64,000 nucleotides of DNA from an uncultured Granulosicoccaceae bacterium (GCA_938035945.1 CALHOU010000015.1:1-64000); one strand, 5' to 3'. Counted from the first letter of the stretch, positions 41,674-50,132 are shown. Notes: generated by a model not told the origin, from the letters alone. Made by a program: numbers and translations.

Positions 41674-43779
41674 ATGAGTGTCAAGAAAAGATCGGTTTGT
41701 CCGCACGATTGTCCGAGTGTTTGTTCGCTCGACGTTGAAGTGCTGGACGAAAAAACGATTGGTAAAGTCTATGGCAACAAATCGCATAGTTATACCGCCG
41801 GCACCATATGCGCAAAGGTGTCGCGCTACTCTGAACGTGTTCATCATCCGGATCGGTTAACGCATCCACTAAAACGAGTCGGTAAGCGTGGTGTCGGCAT
41901 TTCCGAGTACGAACGAATCAGTTGGGACGAGGCGCTCGACACCATCGCGGATAGATTCAAAGACATTATAAATACCGATGGTGCACAAGCGATTTGGCCG
42001 TTTCACTATGCAGGCACGATGGGGTGGGTGCAGCGGGATGGTCTGGATCGTTTACGACATTGCTTAGGCACCTCTCGCCAGCATTCCACGTTTTGTACTC
42101 CACTAGCCGATGCCGGATGGAAAGCGGGTGTGGGTTCCAAAAGAGGTTCGGATGCACGCTTGATGCACAAGAGTGAGTTGGTCATTGTTTGGGGTGGTAA
42201 CCCGGTCAGCACCCAAGTAAATGTGATGCATCACCTAGCCCAAGCAAAGCGTGAGTCTGGCGCGAAGTTGGTGGTGGTTGACCCTTATAAAACCAAGACC
42301 GCTGACAAAGCAGACATGCATTTAATGTTAAAGCCAGGCACCGATGCCGCACTCGCTTGTGCCGTTATCCATGTCTTGTTAGAAGAAGGACTGGCTGATC
42401 GAAACTATTTAGCAAAGCATACAGACTTTGATGAAAATACCGATGCGCATTTTGCGACTAAAACGCCAGCATGGGCGTCGGCTATAACCGGACTTAGTGA
42501 GCAGGAAATTATCGACTTTGCCCGACTTTACGGGAGCACTAAGAAAAGTTTCATGCGCTTAGGGTACGGTTTCACTCGATCACGTAATGGTGCAGCCAAT
42601 ATGCATGCAGTTAGTTGTTTACCAGCAGTCACAGGCGCTTGGCTTGAACAAGGTGGTGGTGCGCTTTATAGCCAGAGTGAACTATATGGCCTTGATACCA
42701 CGTTAATTCGTGGCTTAGATACACAATCGCAACATACTCGTTTGTTTGACCAATCACGCATTGGCCCAATTCTTTGTGGCAATGAAGCTGATCTTCAAGG
42801 TGGCCCGCCAGTAAAAGCCTTGTTCATACAAAACACCAACCCAGCCGTTGTTGCGCCAGATACCAATAAAGTTTTAAAAGGCTTTGCACGTGAAGATTTA
42901 TTCACGGTTGTGCATGAACAATTTATGACAGACACGGCTATGTGGGCTGACATTGTTTTACCCGCAACCATGTTTTTAGAGCATGATGATTTTTATACCG
43001 CAGGTGGGCATACATCAGTGCAGCTTGGTGCCAAACTCATTGACCCGCCTGGTGAATGTCGAAGTAATCACACCGTGTTGATTGGTTTGTTTGAACGCTT
43101 AGGCATGTCGCATCCCGCGAATGAACTCAGCGAACGTGAACTTATCGATGCAACGCTTAAAGCCACCGGTTTATCGGGTATAGAAGAGCTTGAAAAAAAC
43201 GGTAATCTGGATGTGAGTCGTCAATTTGAAACAGCAAATTTCTTAGATGGTTTTGACACCAGCGATAAGCGTTTTCATTTCTCACCCGACTGGTCCTTGC
43301 AAGGTCCAAATTCCGCAGGCATGCCAAGCATGGCCGACTACTGGGATGTTATTGATCAACCCAGCGATGAGCATCCTTTACGGTTGGTGACCGCGCCCGC
43401 TCGACAGTTTTTGAATACCACATTTACAGAAACGCCCACGTCCGTTCGTATGGAAAAACAACCCTTCGTCATGATGCACCCAGACGATATTAGTCACTAT
43501 CAATTACAAGCCGGTTCATTTGCAACGCTTGGCAATCAACAGGGCGAGGTGAGCGTGGAAGTAAGAGAATTTACAGGGGTGCAGCCGGGAACAGTGGTGG
43601 TTGAGAGCTTGTGGCCGAATCACAAGTTTGCGGGTGGAATCGGAATAAATGCGCTGACCAGCGCCGAATCTGGAAAGCCCAATGGTGGGGCGGTGTATCA
43701 CGATGCAGCAGTGTGGGTTAAACCGGCAGCCGTTTTAGGCGATACTCGAGCGGAACTTAACGTTGCGCTAGCGGACTAA
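41674..43779 (+). CDS. Molybdopterin (Mo-bis-MGD) oxidoreductase with N-terminal 4Fe-4S cluster
   Basis: A 701-residue enzyme of the DMSO-reductase superfamily. The N-terminal cluster site is C9-x3-C13-x3-C17 and C46 (GTICAK). C141 in HSTFCTPL is the likely molybdenum ligand. Later MGD-binding regions are visible (WGGNPVSTQVNVMHH, LFIQNTNPAVVAPD, the C-terminal NHKFAGGIGINALT). No Tat signal precedes it, so it is cytoplasmic. The start at 41674 removes 23 unlikely residues. No partner iron-sulfur or membrane subunit is adjacent. This single-subunit group often lacks a known substrate. Confidence 0.85.
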   Translation: MSVKKRSVCPHDCPSVCSLDVEVLDEKTIGKVYGNKSHSYTAGTICAKVSRYSERVHHPDRLTHPLKRVGKRGVGISEYERISWDEALDTIADRFKDIINTDGAQAIWPFHYAGTMGWVQRDGLDRLRHCLGTSRQHSTFCTPLADAGWKAGVGSKRGSDARLMHKSELVIVWGGNPVSTQVNVMHHLAQAKRESGAKLVVVDPYKTKTADKADMHLMLKPGTDAALACAVIHVLLEEGLADRNYLAKHTDFDENTDAHFATKTPAWASAITGLSEQEIIDFARLYGSTKKSFMRLGYGFTRSRNGAANMHAVSCLPAVTGAWLEQGGGALYSQSELYGLDTTLIRGLDTQSQHTRLFDQSRIGPILCGNEADLQGGPPVKALFIQNTNPAVVAPDTNKVLKGFAREDLFTVVHEQFMTDTAMWADIVLPATMFLEHDDFYTAGGHTSVQLGAKLIDPPGECRSNHTVLIGLFERLGMSHPANELSERELIDATLKATGLSGIEELEKNGNLDVSRQFETANFLDGFDTSDKRFHFSPDWSLQGPNSAGMPSMADYWDVIDQPSDEHPLRLVTAPARQFLNTTFTETPTSVRMEKQPFVMMHPDDISHYQLQAGSFATLGNQQGEVSVEVREFTGVQPGTVVVESLWPNHKFAGGIGINALTSAESGKPNGGAVYHDAAVWVKPAAVLGDTRAELNVALAD

Positions 43780-43803
43780 TCTTGATCTTCAGATCAAGAT
43801 TAG
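43776..43803 (+). terminator. Perfect hairpin spanning the stop codon of the molybdopterin gene
   Basis: CTAATCTTGATC and its exact complement, 12 bp, loop TTCA. The TAA stop lies in the left arm. No T-run follows, so it could be an mRNA stabiliser or attenuator between this gene and the YHS gene. Confidence 0.55.
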
Positions 43804-43820
43804 CGTTAAGGACTTAGACA

Positions 43821-44285
43821 ATGCGTTTTAAAAATTTTTGGGTGGCTGTTAGCGCGTTGGTTTTTGCAGGTGTTGTGAGTGCGGCAGAACCTGTATCAAA
43901 ATCTCGTTTCAAAGGTGTTGCCATCGGTGGACACGACACCGTTGCCTACCACACTTTAGAGCGAGCACCGCAAGCGGCGGCATTGAAAGGTAAGAAGTCC
44001 TTTGTTGTGAAATATAAAGGCGCGAAATGGAATTTTTCAAACAAAGAGAGTGCGGACAAATTCTCCGCAAATCCTGAAATGTATTCTCCCGCTTATAACG
44101 GTCACTGCGCAAACGCACTTAGCTTGGGTGAAGGGCTAGTGCGAACTGATGGCACACATTGGGAAATTCTGGACGATCAACTTTATCTGTTCTATGCCGC
44201 GCGCGGCCGCGACCGTTGGCTCGATGGCAATTGGGCAACATATAAAGTGGAAGCCGATGCGGCTTGGGCCAAATTGTCAAATTAA
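43821..44285 (+). CDS. Exported YHS-domain protein
   Basis: A 154-residue protein with a signal peptide (cleavage near VVSAA) and a YHS domain: AIGGHDTVAYHTLERAPQAA, a central WNFSNKESADKFSANPEMY and the NGHCANALSLGEG segment with a conserved Cys. The YHS fold is found in metal-related and redox contexts; a copper or other metal-binding role is often supposed. It follows the molybdopterin oxidoreductase by 41 bp and may share its transcript. The substrate of neither is known. Confidence 0.8.
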   Translation: MRFKNFWVAVSALVFAGVVSAAEPVSKSRFKGVAIGGHDTVAYHTLERAPQAAALKGKKSFVVKYKGAKWNFSNKESADKFSANPEMYSPAYNGHCANALSLGEGLVRTDGTHWEILDDQLYLFYAARGRDRWLDGNWATYKVEADAAWAKLSN

Positions 44286-44307
44286 GAAGACAATCTGCCT
44301 TTTACGA

Positions 44308-44919
44308 TTAGTTATCGCTAAACGCTAACCTCAATCCCAATATACCAAACGTGCCGGCAAAGGTTCGTTTAATCCAAACCATAATAGTGGGCGATTCAAT
44401 CACGTATTTACGTGCTTTCGATGCAAATGCGCCATATAAAACAAACATCACGAAGGTCATTAGCATAAATACGATGGCCAAGTAGGCCATATATATGACT
44501 GAGCCTCCGTTTGTGGCTGGAATAAATTGCGGTAAGAAGGCAAGAAAAAACAGCGATAGTTTCGGATTTAACACGTTGAGCAAAGTACCGTTAACAGCTG
44601 TGCGCATATAGCTTTCTTCTGCGGTGTTCTCTTCTAAGCTCAACAGGCCATCGCGCCTGAGCATGCTCCAGGCCATAAAAAGCAGATACGCTACACCTAG
44701 ATATTTGATCACCAAAAAGGCGAGGGTGCTTGTATGAAAAATGGCGGCCAATCCGAGTATGCTAGCAACAGCTGCAGGAACAATTCCCAGGGTACAGCCA
44801 AAGGCCGCCGCTACGCTTGGACGAAATCCACGTCCTAGACCAATCGCGATGGTATATAGAACACCGCTGCCTGGCAGCAATACAACTATGAATGATGTGA
44901 GGAGAAATTCAACTGACAT
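44308..44919 (-). CDS. LysE/RhtB-family amino acid exporter
   Basis: A 203-residue membrane protein with six hydrophobic segments. The N-terminal FIVVLLPGSGVLYTIAIGLGRG and ILNVLNPKLSLFFLAFLPQF-like stretch (LLNVLNPKLSLFFLAFLPQF) are hallmarks of the LysE/RhtB exporter family. Members export amino acids such as homoserine, threonine or lysine. No regulator is adjacent. The typical substrate cannot be read from sequence. Confidence 0.88.
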   Translation of the reverse strand: MSVEFLLTSFIVVLLPGSGVLYTIAIGLGRGFRPSVAAAFGCTLGIVPAAVASILGLAAIFHTSTLAFLVIKYLGVAYLLFMAWSMLRRDGLLSLEENTAEESYMRTAVNGTLLNVLNPKLSLFFLAFLPQFIPATNGGSVIYMAYLAIVFMLMTFVMFVLYGAFASKARKYVIESPTIMVWIKRTFAGTFGILGLRLAFSDN

Positions 44920-44988
44920 GATGAACGTTTGTCAAAGTAGTGCTTTATCTTGTCAGCTGAGTTAGTACAAGTCAATATATATAGACTG

Positions 44989-45552
44989 TTAGAATGCGCT
45001 CTCGCTAAAGTCGATTCTTTCGTTATTCGGTTGGCCATTTTCTATTACATCGACGGGTTGTTTGACTCTAAGATTAGCAGTCCACGTCTTGTTAAGTTCA
45101 TTGAAAAACGCTTCATCACCGTTTTCCTCGGTTGACACAACAAGCATGAAACTGAACTCGTCATTCTCGTAAACTTGAATGGTTGAATCGTCCAGAAAAT
45201 TCTCAGACTGTTCTATTTCAATGTTGGTTATTTCATTGTAGGCTGCTGAGTAGATGGCTCTTTCATTGGTACCGTCGTCAATTTCGTAAGACACTACGCG
45301 CTTGTTGGTAAATAGATTTCCGTAATTGACAAACGAAAACAGATCTTCAGAGTAAAAGTATTTTATGGTTTCATTTTCGCCAACAATACCGGCATCAATC
45401 AATTTTTGTTTCGTGCCTTCGGAAAGCTGAGCACCAGTAACCGCTTTGCTGTCGGGAATAGACCCGAGGGTCATAAAGGTACCCATTGTGGAAAGGCCGC
45501 CGAATATCACAGCGAAAATTACCGCCATAATTATTCCAATTACTTTTAACAT
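44989..45552 (-). CDS. Hypothetical membrane-anchored protein, PH-like domain
   Basis: A 187-residue protein with one N-terminal membrane helix (MLKVIGIIMAVIFAVIFGGL). ATG 45552 is preferred over a GTG seven codons upstream, because GGGG is well spaced from it. The rest is beta-rich (KYFYSEDLFSFVNYGNLFTN, RVVSYEIDDG, AYNEITNIEIEQ) and resembles bacterial PH-type domains seen in membrane-attached proteins. I do not recognise a named family. It stands alone. Confidence 0.5.
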   Translation of the reverse strand: MLKVIGIIMAVIFAVIFGGLSTMGTFMTLGSIPDSKAVTGAQLSEGTKQKLIDAGIVGENETIKYFYSEDLFSFVNYGNLFTNKRVVSYEIDDGTNERAIYSAAYNEITNIEIEQSENFLDDSTIQVYENDEFSFMLVVSTEENGDEAFFNELNKTWTANLRVKQPVDVIENGQPNNERIDFSESAF

Positions 45553-45703
45553 TCGTCGACCCCGTCGGTTCACATGCGATGCGTAGTGTTCAATTGGCTT
45601 GGTATTTACAGCATAGTGCTAATCAGGTATCGGCGTTAATACCGATTGAGATGAGCGGTGGTGACGTAATTGATAAACGCGAAGGGCGGAAAGTTGAACC
45701 AAG

Positions 45704-45737
45704 GCTCACAAGGGCCGTGTGTTACGGCCCTGTGAGC
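45704..45737 (-). terminator. Terminator hairpin downstream of the ArsR-SRPBCC operon
   Basis: GCTCACA-GGGCCGT pairs with ACGGCCC-TGTGAGC with one bulged A, loop GTGTT. It lies nine bases beyond the SRPBCC stop on the minus strand. The T-run is weak. Confidence 0.6.
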
Positions 45738-45745
45738 AATTGGCG

Positions 45746-46174
45746 TTACGCAGCTAGATTTTCGCGCAATTTGACAAAGTGCTTGTCCCATCCAGCATCC
45801 AGAGCCATCAATAAGCCTAATGCGGCTTCGCCAGCCGCTTCGCCGATGCCTTCGTGCGTAACAGAAACGCGTGTACCACCAGCGGCCTCTTCGAGTGTCC
45901 AGTTAACGGTTGTCATGTTGTCACCCATTGGGCCACCAATGGTGAAGGTATAAGTTAACGATGATGGTTTGTTAGCGCTAAGCACATCACCCCAACAAAT
46001 TTTTGATTCACTGTCAGATGCATCCTTTAGTAGTGCGAACGGTTTGCCCTCTTCAAGATTATTAGCGGCAGGGTGAAACCATTGTCCCAGCTTGTCTTTA
46101 TCAGTTAGGTATTCCCAAATCGTTTCTCGAGATGCGGTCAGGAAAATGGATTTATTGATTGTAGTTGCGCTCAT
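45746..46174 (-). CDS. SRPBCC (AHSA1-type) domain protein
   Basis: A 142-residue soluble protein with the START-like fold: an N-terminal TINKSIFLTASRETIWEYLT strand-helix, then WFHPAANN, a GGPMGDNMTTVNWTLEEA hairpin and a long C-terminal helix (DAGWDKHFVKLRENLA). Such proteins bind hydrophobic ligands. The gene overlaps the ArsR gene by four bases (ATGA), a widespread pairing in which the regulator controls the SRPBCC partner. Confidence 0.88.
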   Translation of the reverse strand: MSATTINKSIFLTASRETIWEYLTDKDKLGQWFHPAANNLEEGKPFALLKDASDSESKICWGDVLSANKPSSLTYTFTIGGPMGDNMTTVNWTLEEAAGGTRVSVTHEGIGEAAGEAALGLLMALDAGWDKHFVKLRENLAA

Positions 46175-46512
46175 TTTTTCTTCTCTCGGGTTTTAGGGTC
46201 GTTGCTTTCAATCGCTTTCTTTAGTGAATTAAGCGCCGTATCCCAATATTTATCAAAGTAATTGAACCATTCGGCCGTTGTTTTTAAGCCAGTTGGATTC
46301 AGACGGGTCACACGTTCTTTCCCTCTTGGAGTCACGGTAATTAAATTACCCTCCTCAAGAATGGTTAGGTGTTTGCGCACAGCCGTGCGCGTTAACTCAA
46401 ATTTATCTACCACCTCACTTATGGTGAGCTCATCCTCGCCCAGCTCCATAAGTATTTGCCGACGAGTGGGGTCGCTTAAAGCGCGAAATGAAGATTGAAT
46501 TTGTTGATTCAT
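46171..46512 (-). CDS. ArsR-family regulator paired with SRPBCC protein
   Basis: A 113-residue winged-helix repressor: SFRALSDPTRRQILMELGED, then LTISEVVDKFELTRTAVRKHLTIL split over the recognition region, and GKERVTRLNPTGL in the wing. No metal-binding Cys pair of the classical ArsR type is present. It is coupled to the SRPBCC gene. Two inverted repeats upstream (46554-46594) are likely its operators. Confidence 0.88.
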   Translation of the reverse strand: MNQQIQSSFRALSDPTRRQILMELGEDELTISEVVDKFELTRTAVRKHLTILEEGNLITVTPRGKERVTRLNPTGLKTTAEWFNYFDKYWDTALNSLKKAIESNDPKTREKKK

Positions 46513-46553
46513 TGGCTTGCTAATAGGTTGTTGCTAATCATTTGAACTCTCAT

Positions 46554-46594
46554 AACACCAAATGGTGTTTTATAATATGACACTAAAAGGTGTC
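46554..46594. promoter_or_regulatory. Two operator-like inverted repeats upstream of the ArsR gene
   Basis: AACACCA-AA-TGGTGTT (46554-46569) and GACAC-TAAAAG-GTGTC (46579-46594) share the half-site GGTGT. They lie 42-82 bp before the ArsR start, with a TATAAT-like element between them (46571-46576). Confidence 0.55.
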
Positions 46595-47058
46595 GTGTCA
46601 AGTGTCGTACACGAAATTGGTCGAATTGGACTTGGCTGTGTGTTGATTCACGGTATTAAACGGCGGTTCGTCGCAAACCGCACGCACCTACCAGCCCATT
46701 GACATTTTTGTTTGATTGTCGAAAGGATTCGGCTAACCGATACAAAAACAGAAGGGAGCAAATCAAACTACGAGTAATTGTGACTACGGAGTTGCCTGAC
46801 AGCAAACGCTGTGTCGGCTCTTGGCGAACGGGTGCTAAGATGACGCTTAAATTTAAACTGTGCGACGCTACACTCTCAGTGAGCCGCTTGCCTCGCAAAA
46901 AGGCATTAATCAAGTGCGAATTCATGAAGATACTGTGATGGTGGCAGGTACGGAAAAACAGATTCGCATTTTTCCTTTGTTGGCTGACGAAGTTATCTAG
47001 GACAGTGGTCTACATCAATGCAACCTACTGAACGTAAGTTTGTATTTACATGTTTTTG
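46595..47058. other. Gene-poor region of about 460 bp
   Basis: No confident gene. Open frames at 46656-46925 (minus) and 46699-46938 (plus) have unnatural composition. A short readable segment at 46857-47000 is listed separately as a possible remnant. Confidence 0.4.
46857..47000 (+). pseudogene. Possible coding remnant or small ORF
   Basis: This frame is open for 47 codons and ends with TAG at 46998. It reads like real protein (YTLSEPLASQKGINQVRIHE, then DTVMVAGTEKQIRIFPLLAD), unlike the frames around it. A GTG at 46860 could start it but no ribosome site is seen, and a stop lies just upstream. It may be the tail of a decayed gene or a small protein. Not recognised. Confidence 0.25.
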
Positions 47059-47973
47059 TTAACTTACTCGAAGCTTTGAGAGTAAACGGCCATCAGTAAT
47101 GGCTAAGCCAAATGCAATAATCACAAAACCTATTAGTGCTGGTAAACCCAACCGTTCGCCAAGAAATACACCACTAAGCAATATGGCCACTGGAGGTATA
47201 AGTAGGGTGACCAGCATTAAGTTCGCGGAACCAGCGCGAGCGAGTATTCTGAAGTACAGCAGGTAGGCCAATGCGGTTGATAGAACGGCCAATGCGATAA
47301 GCATGGCCCAAACGGTTGTGGATAAGTCAAATGAGGGTGGTCCTTCAACAATGAAAGCAGTTGGAATCATTAGCACTGCGCTACCGACTAACATACCAAA
47401 CGCATTCATAACGGGTGGATAGCCAGACAAATACCGTTTACCCCAAACGCCTGCGAATGCGTATGACAAAGCGGCACCGAGTACAGCGAGTTGACCAAGA
47501 TTCTGTACGCTAAAATTTGTAAGTGCGTCTAAGCCCATTATTACTGCCACACCGAAAACGCCAAATAGGGCACCAACTATTTTGCGCTTTGTCAAAGGTT
47601 CATCGGCTAACAGTAAGCCGGCCACAACCGCACCAAACACAGCCGTTGTCCCATTTAATATGGACGCAAGGCCGCTGCTAATGCTGGTTTGCCCCCAGAA
47701 TATTAATGAGAAAGGTATAGCGTTGTTTAGCGCGCCCATAACTAGATAGCAAAGCCAGGCATTCAGGGACTTTGGAATACTCAGTTTCTGCCAAAGTACG
47801 ATGAGAAAAAGTACTGGAACAGCCCAGACAATACGATGCATTGCAATCGTCAGAGGCGGTACTTCTTCTAACGCGACTTCAGCAAAGAAGAAAGAGCCAC
47901 CCCATACCGTTGCTAATGCAAGCAAGAGTAATCCAGATGTAAGATCGATGCTGAGGTTGTTTTTTTGCGACAA
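47059..47973 (-). CDS. EamA-family (DMT) transporter
   Basis: A 304-residue inner-membrane protein with ten hydrophobic segments in two EamA halves (about 15-145 and 160-300). Typical motifs include LALATVWGGSFFFAEVAL near the start and FWGQTSISSGLASILNGTTAVFGAV in the first half. This family exports metabolites such as amino acids or nucleosides. The gene is monocistronic with no adjacent regulator. Substrate unknown. Confidence 0.88.
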   Translation of the reverse strand: MSQKNNLSIDLTSGLLLLALATVWGGSFFFAEVALEEVPPLTIAMHRIVWAVPVLFLIVLWQKLSIPKSLNAWLCYLVMGALNNAIPFSLIFWGQTSISSGLASILNGTTAVFGAVVAGLLLADEPLTKRKIVGALFGVFGVAVIMGLDALTNFSVQNLGQLAVLGAALSYAFAGVWGKRYLSGYPPVMNAFGMLVGSAVLMIPTAFIVEGPPSFDLSTTVWAMLIALAVLSTALAYLLYFRILARAGSANLMLVTLLIPPVAILLSGVFLGERLGLPALIGFVIIAFGLAITDGRLLSKLRVS

Positions 47974-48096
47974 GGGATTAGGCCCAAATAGTATGGCGCA
48001 TAGTTTATGGTGATTTCGTTAGAATTGCGAACGGTGTTCTTCAAATGTGCCGTTAAATTTACGGTAAATCCGCAATATATTTTTAATAACGGATGC

Positions 48097-48501
48097 TCAT
48101 TTCAATAACTTGGCTGTCACTTTAGGGTTCGAAACGAACTTCGTATTCTCAATTCTCGTGGCAATCTCTGTTTCGATTTCAGCTAAGGTCAGGCCAGATA
48201 CTTTAAATTCTTTTATAAGGGGAAACATGAGATTTCCGTCGGGCAGCACCAGCAATTCTTGATCTAAGTCAGGTCGATCTTCGACCGTAATATGGAGCCG
48301 ATCTCCGGTTCTTATCTTGTAGGTCTCATCACGGGTTGGTTTCTGCACCGTGCTGATTGGTATTTGCACTGATCGCATATCCAGGCCCATAGGTTCGTCA
48401 AATGTGTCATCTGAATGTGCGCCATTAACCACCAGTGCACTGATTAAACCAATAGAGATAAACGTAAGTGCCCTAAGCGATTTTAAAAAAATACATTTCA
48501 T
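48097..48501 (-). CDS. Stand-alone polysaccharide-export (Wza-type) N-terminal domain protein
   Basis: A 134-residue exported protein with a signal peptide (about 1-30) and one Poly_export domain: YKIRTGDRLHITVEDRPDLD, VLPDGNLMFPLIKEFKVSGL, TLAEIETEIATRIE. Full-length Wza/KpsD-like exporters are around 350 residues and add SLBB domains and a membrane helix, all missing here. No capsule genes are near. It could be a small periplasmic accessory or a trimmed relic, though the reading frame is intact. Confidence 0.72.
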   Translation of the reverse strand: MKCIFLKSLRALTFISIGLISALVVNGAHSDDTFDEPMGLDMRSVQIPISTVQKPTRDETYKIRTGDRLHITVEDRPDLDQELLVLPDGNLMFPLIKEFKVSGLTLAEIETEIATRIENTKFVSNPKVTAKLLK

Positions 48502-48652
48502 GTGACTTAAATCGAGTTGTAGATAATCATTTTATTACTTTCAGTTCGCAAGATAACTGTAGCAATGATACATTCGAAAGTGGTTCATTCTCTGTTACAA
48601 AGAGATCAATTATTCACTGGGGTCGGTGTTTCGAGGTTCCGGGATAAATGAC

Positions 48653-49156
48653 ATGAGTGGCACATACACATTTAAATTGGTTGTAGAAGAAGATTTACCC
48701 TTGCTGTCTGGTTGGTTGGATGACCCCCGGGTAAAACAGTGGTATACCGATGATGACTACATTGAGGACTTAGAAGATTCGCTTGAGGACGATCGTATCC
48801 GAATGCAAATAGTCAGCTATAAAGATGAACCTATTGCATTCGTACAAGACTACGATCTTCATGCATGGAATGATCATCACCTGGCGTATTTGCCGCCAGG
48901 GTCTCGTGGTATAGATACTTTCATCGGGCGCAGTGAGCTAATGGGGCAGGGTCATGGCGTACGTTACTTAATGCAATTGTGTTCGATAATGTTCGATGAT
49001 GGCATTCCCGCACTTGGGATTGACCCGGCGTGTAAAAATACTTCCGCAATCAAAGCGTATGAAAAGGTAGGCTTCGTTCAAGATGGCGAAATTGAAAATG
49101 AATGGGGTCGGTTATTAACGCTCTCACTCACGCGGGCTGCGTGGAAATTGCTTTAG
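48653..49156 (+). CDS. GNAT acetyltransferase, AAC(6')-Ib-like family
   Basis: A 167-residue acetyltransferase. DDPRVKQWYTDDD near the start, then RGIDTFIGRSELMGQGHGVRY (split here) containing the acetyl-CoA loop QGHG, and DPACKNTSAIKAYEKVGF match the Acetyltransf_8 group that includes aminoglycoside 6'-N-acetyltransferases. Environmental relatives of this group often have other substrates. The start at 48653 is preferred because GGGAT precedes it and the upstream 9 residues are unlike the family. Its end overlaps the convergent GFA gene by 33 bp. Confidence 0.82.
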   Translation: MSGTYTFKLVVEEDLPLLSGWLDDPRVKQWYTDDDYIEDLEDSLEDDRIRMQIVSYKDEPIAFVQDYDLHAWNDHHLAYLPPGSRGIDTFIGRSELMGQGHGVRYLMQLCSIMFDDGIPALGIDPACKNTSAIKAYEKVGFVQDGEIENEWGRLLTLSLTRAAWKLL

Positions 49157-49537
49157 CCCAATTTCCAGTTGGCTCCAGCTCACTTTGGAATCGCACCAAA
49201 TTTCTGCTGTAACTTCCACCCAATCCGTGTTATCCAAGGAACCCGCTTTTAAAAAAACAACATCAGGAGCTGCTTCTACCTGTGAATATAGGGGTGAGCC
49301 GCATGCATTACAAAAAAAGCGATGAATGGGTTTACCACTTGAACCAATGTCGTCAAAGCTGCGCAGTGAATCTCCTGAAATAGTTAAAGAGTCGCTGGAA
49401 ATTCCAATGATGATTGAGAATGCTGTTCCGGATTGTTTTCGACAATCAGTGCAATGGCACGCCACCGTTGTTAATGGTTTTGACGATGATGTATAGCGCA
49501 CTTTTCCACACAGGCAGCCGCCTTCTAAATCGTTCAT
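49124..49537 (-). CDS. GFA-family (glutathione-dependent formaldehyde-activating type) protein
   Basis: A 137-residue zinc protein with the GFA motifs: CLCGKVRY, CHCTDCRKQSG and FFCNACGSPLY. The cysteines bind structural and catalytic zinc. The family was named for formaldehyde-glutathione adduct formation, but most members have no proven activity. It stands alone and ends inside the convergent GNAT gene (33-bp overlap). Confidence 0.88.
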   Translation of the reverse strand: MNDLEGGCLCGKVRYTSSSKPLTTVACHCTDCRKQSGTAFSIIIGISSDSLTISGDSLRSFDDIGSSGKPIHRFFCNACGSPLYSQVEAAPDVVFLKAGSLDNTDWVEVTAEIWCDSKVSWSQLEIGLKQFPRSPRE

Positions 49538-49622
49538 TTCTTGTCTTCCAAATCTGTAACTAGCGTAGGTAGAATTGTTGAATGTTAGTTCAACTTCGGA
49601 TAAAGCGTTCGTGCCAGATTTG

Positions 49623-50132
49623 CTATCGCTCGAGCACGCGGTTTATGAATTCTGATTTTAACTCGCTGTAGATTGCACGCCCCTCTGGGTGTTCTTTAAC
49701 GATCCTGGACTTAAGATTGCCATAGCTATCGGCAAGCGCGGCGTCGGCACGTAAGGCATCACGAAATTTTAAGTACTTGTGCCAATGTGGTCCATTGAAT
49801 TCAACAGCATGAATTAAAAATTTCCTGTAACCACGGTCGCGACCGAAAATACGATCATCAGGGATGCCAATGTCACCAGGGTAATCGTAGCCAAGGGACT
49901 CCATGGCGGGAATCATTAAGTCAGAATGATTAAGCGAGGCAACACCAAGCGCCATATCGATGATGGGTTTTGCCGACATATTTGGAATGGATGTGCTGCC
50001 AATATGTTCTAACGCGAGAATATAGTCGGCACATAATTCCTGTATCTTTTGTGACTCAGCAATGAATTCACCCGGCCAGCCGGCCGAGTAGGGGACTAAA
50101 CGATTTATGCCATGTTCGAGACCGAGTGTCAT
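49623..50132 (-). CDS. GrpB-family protein (UPF0157)
   Basis: A 169-residue protein of the GrpB family, a branch of nucleotidyltransferase-like folds: NRLVPYSAGWPGEFIAE, ALEHIGSTSIPNMSAKPIIDMA and HAVEFNGPHWHKYLKFRD. The GSTS...D pattern is the nucleotidyltransferase core. ATG 50132 is preferred over a GTG nine codons upstream since family members start close to the (I/L)VPY motif. Function is not established. Confidence 0.85.
   Translation of the reverse strand: MTLGLEHGINRLVPYSAGWPGEFIAESQKIQELCADYILALEHIGSTSIPNMSAKPIIDMALGVASLNHSDLMIPAMESLGYDYPGDIGIPDDRIFGRDRGYRKFLIHAVEFNGPHWHKYLKFRDALRADAALADSYGNLKSRIVKEHPEGRAIYSELKSEFINRVLER

Noticed and set aside
46656-46938. Open frames on both strands in the gap upstream of the ArsR gene
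   Set aside because: Unnatural composition, no ribosome site, and they overlap each other; only the separate segment at 46857-47000 looks protein-like.
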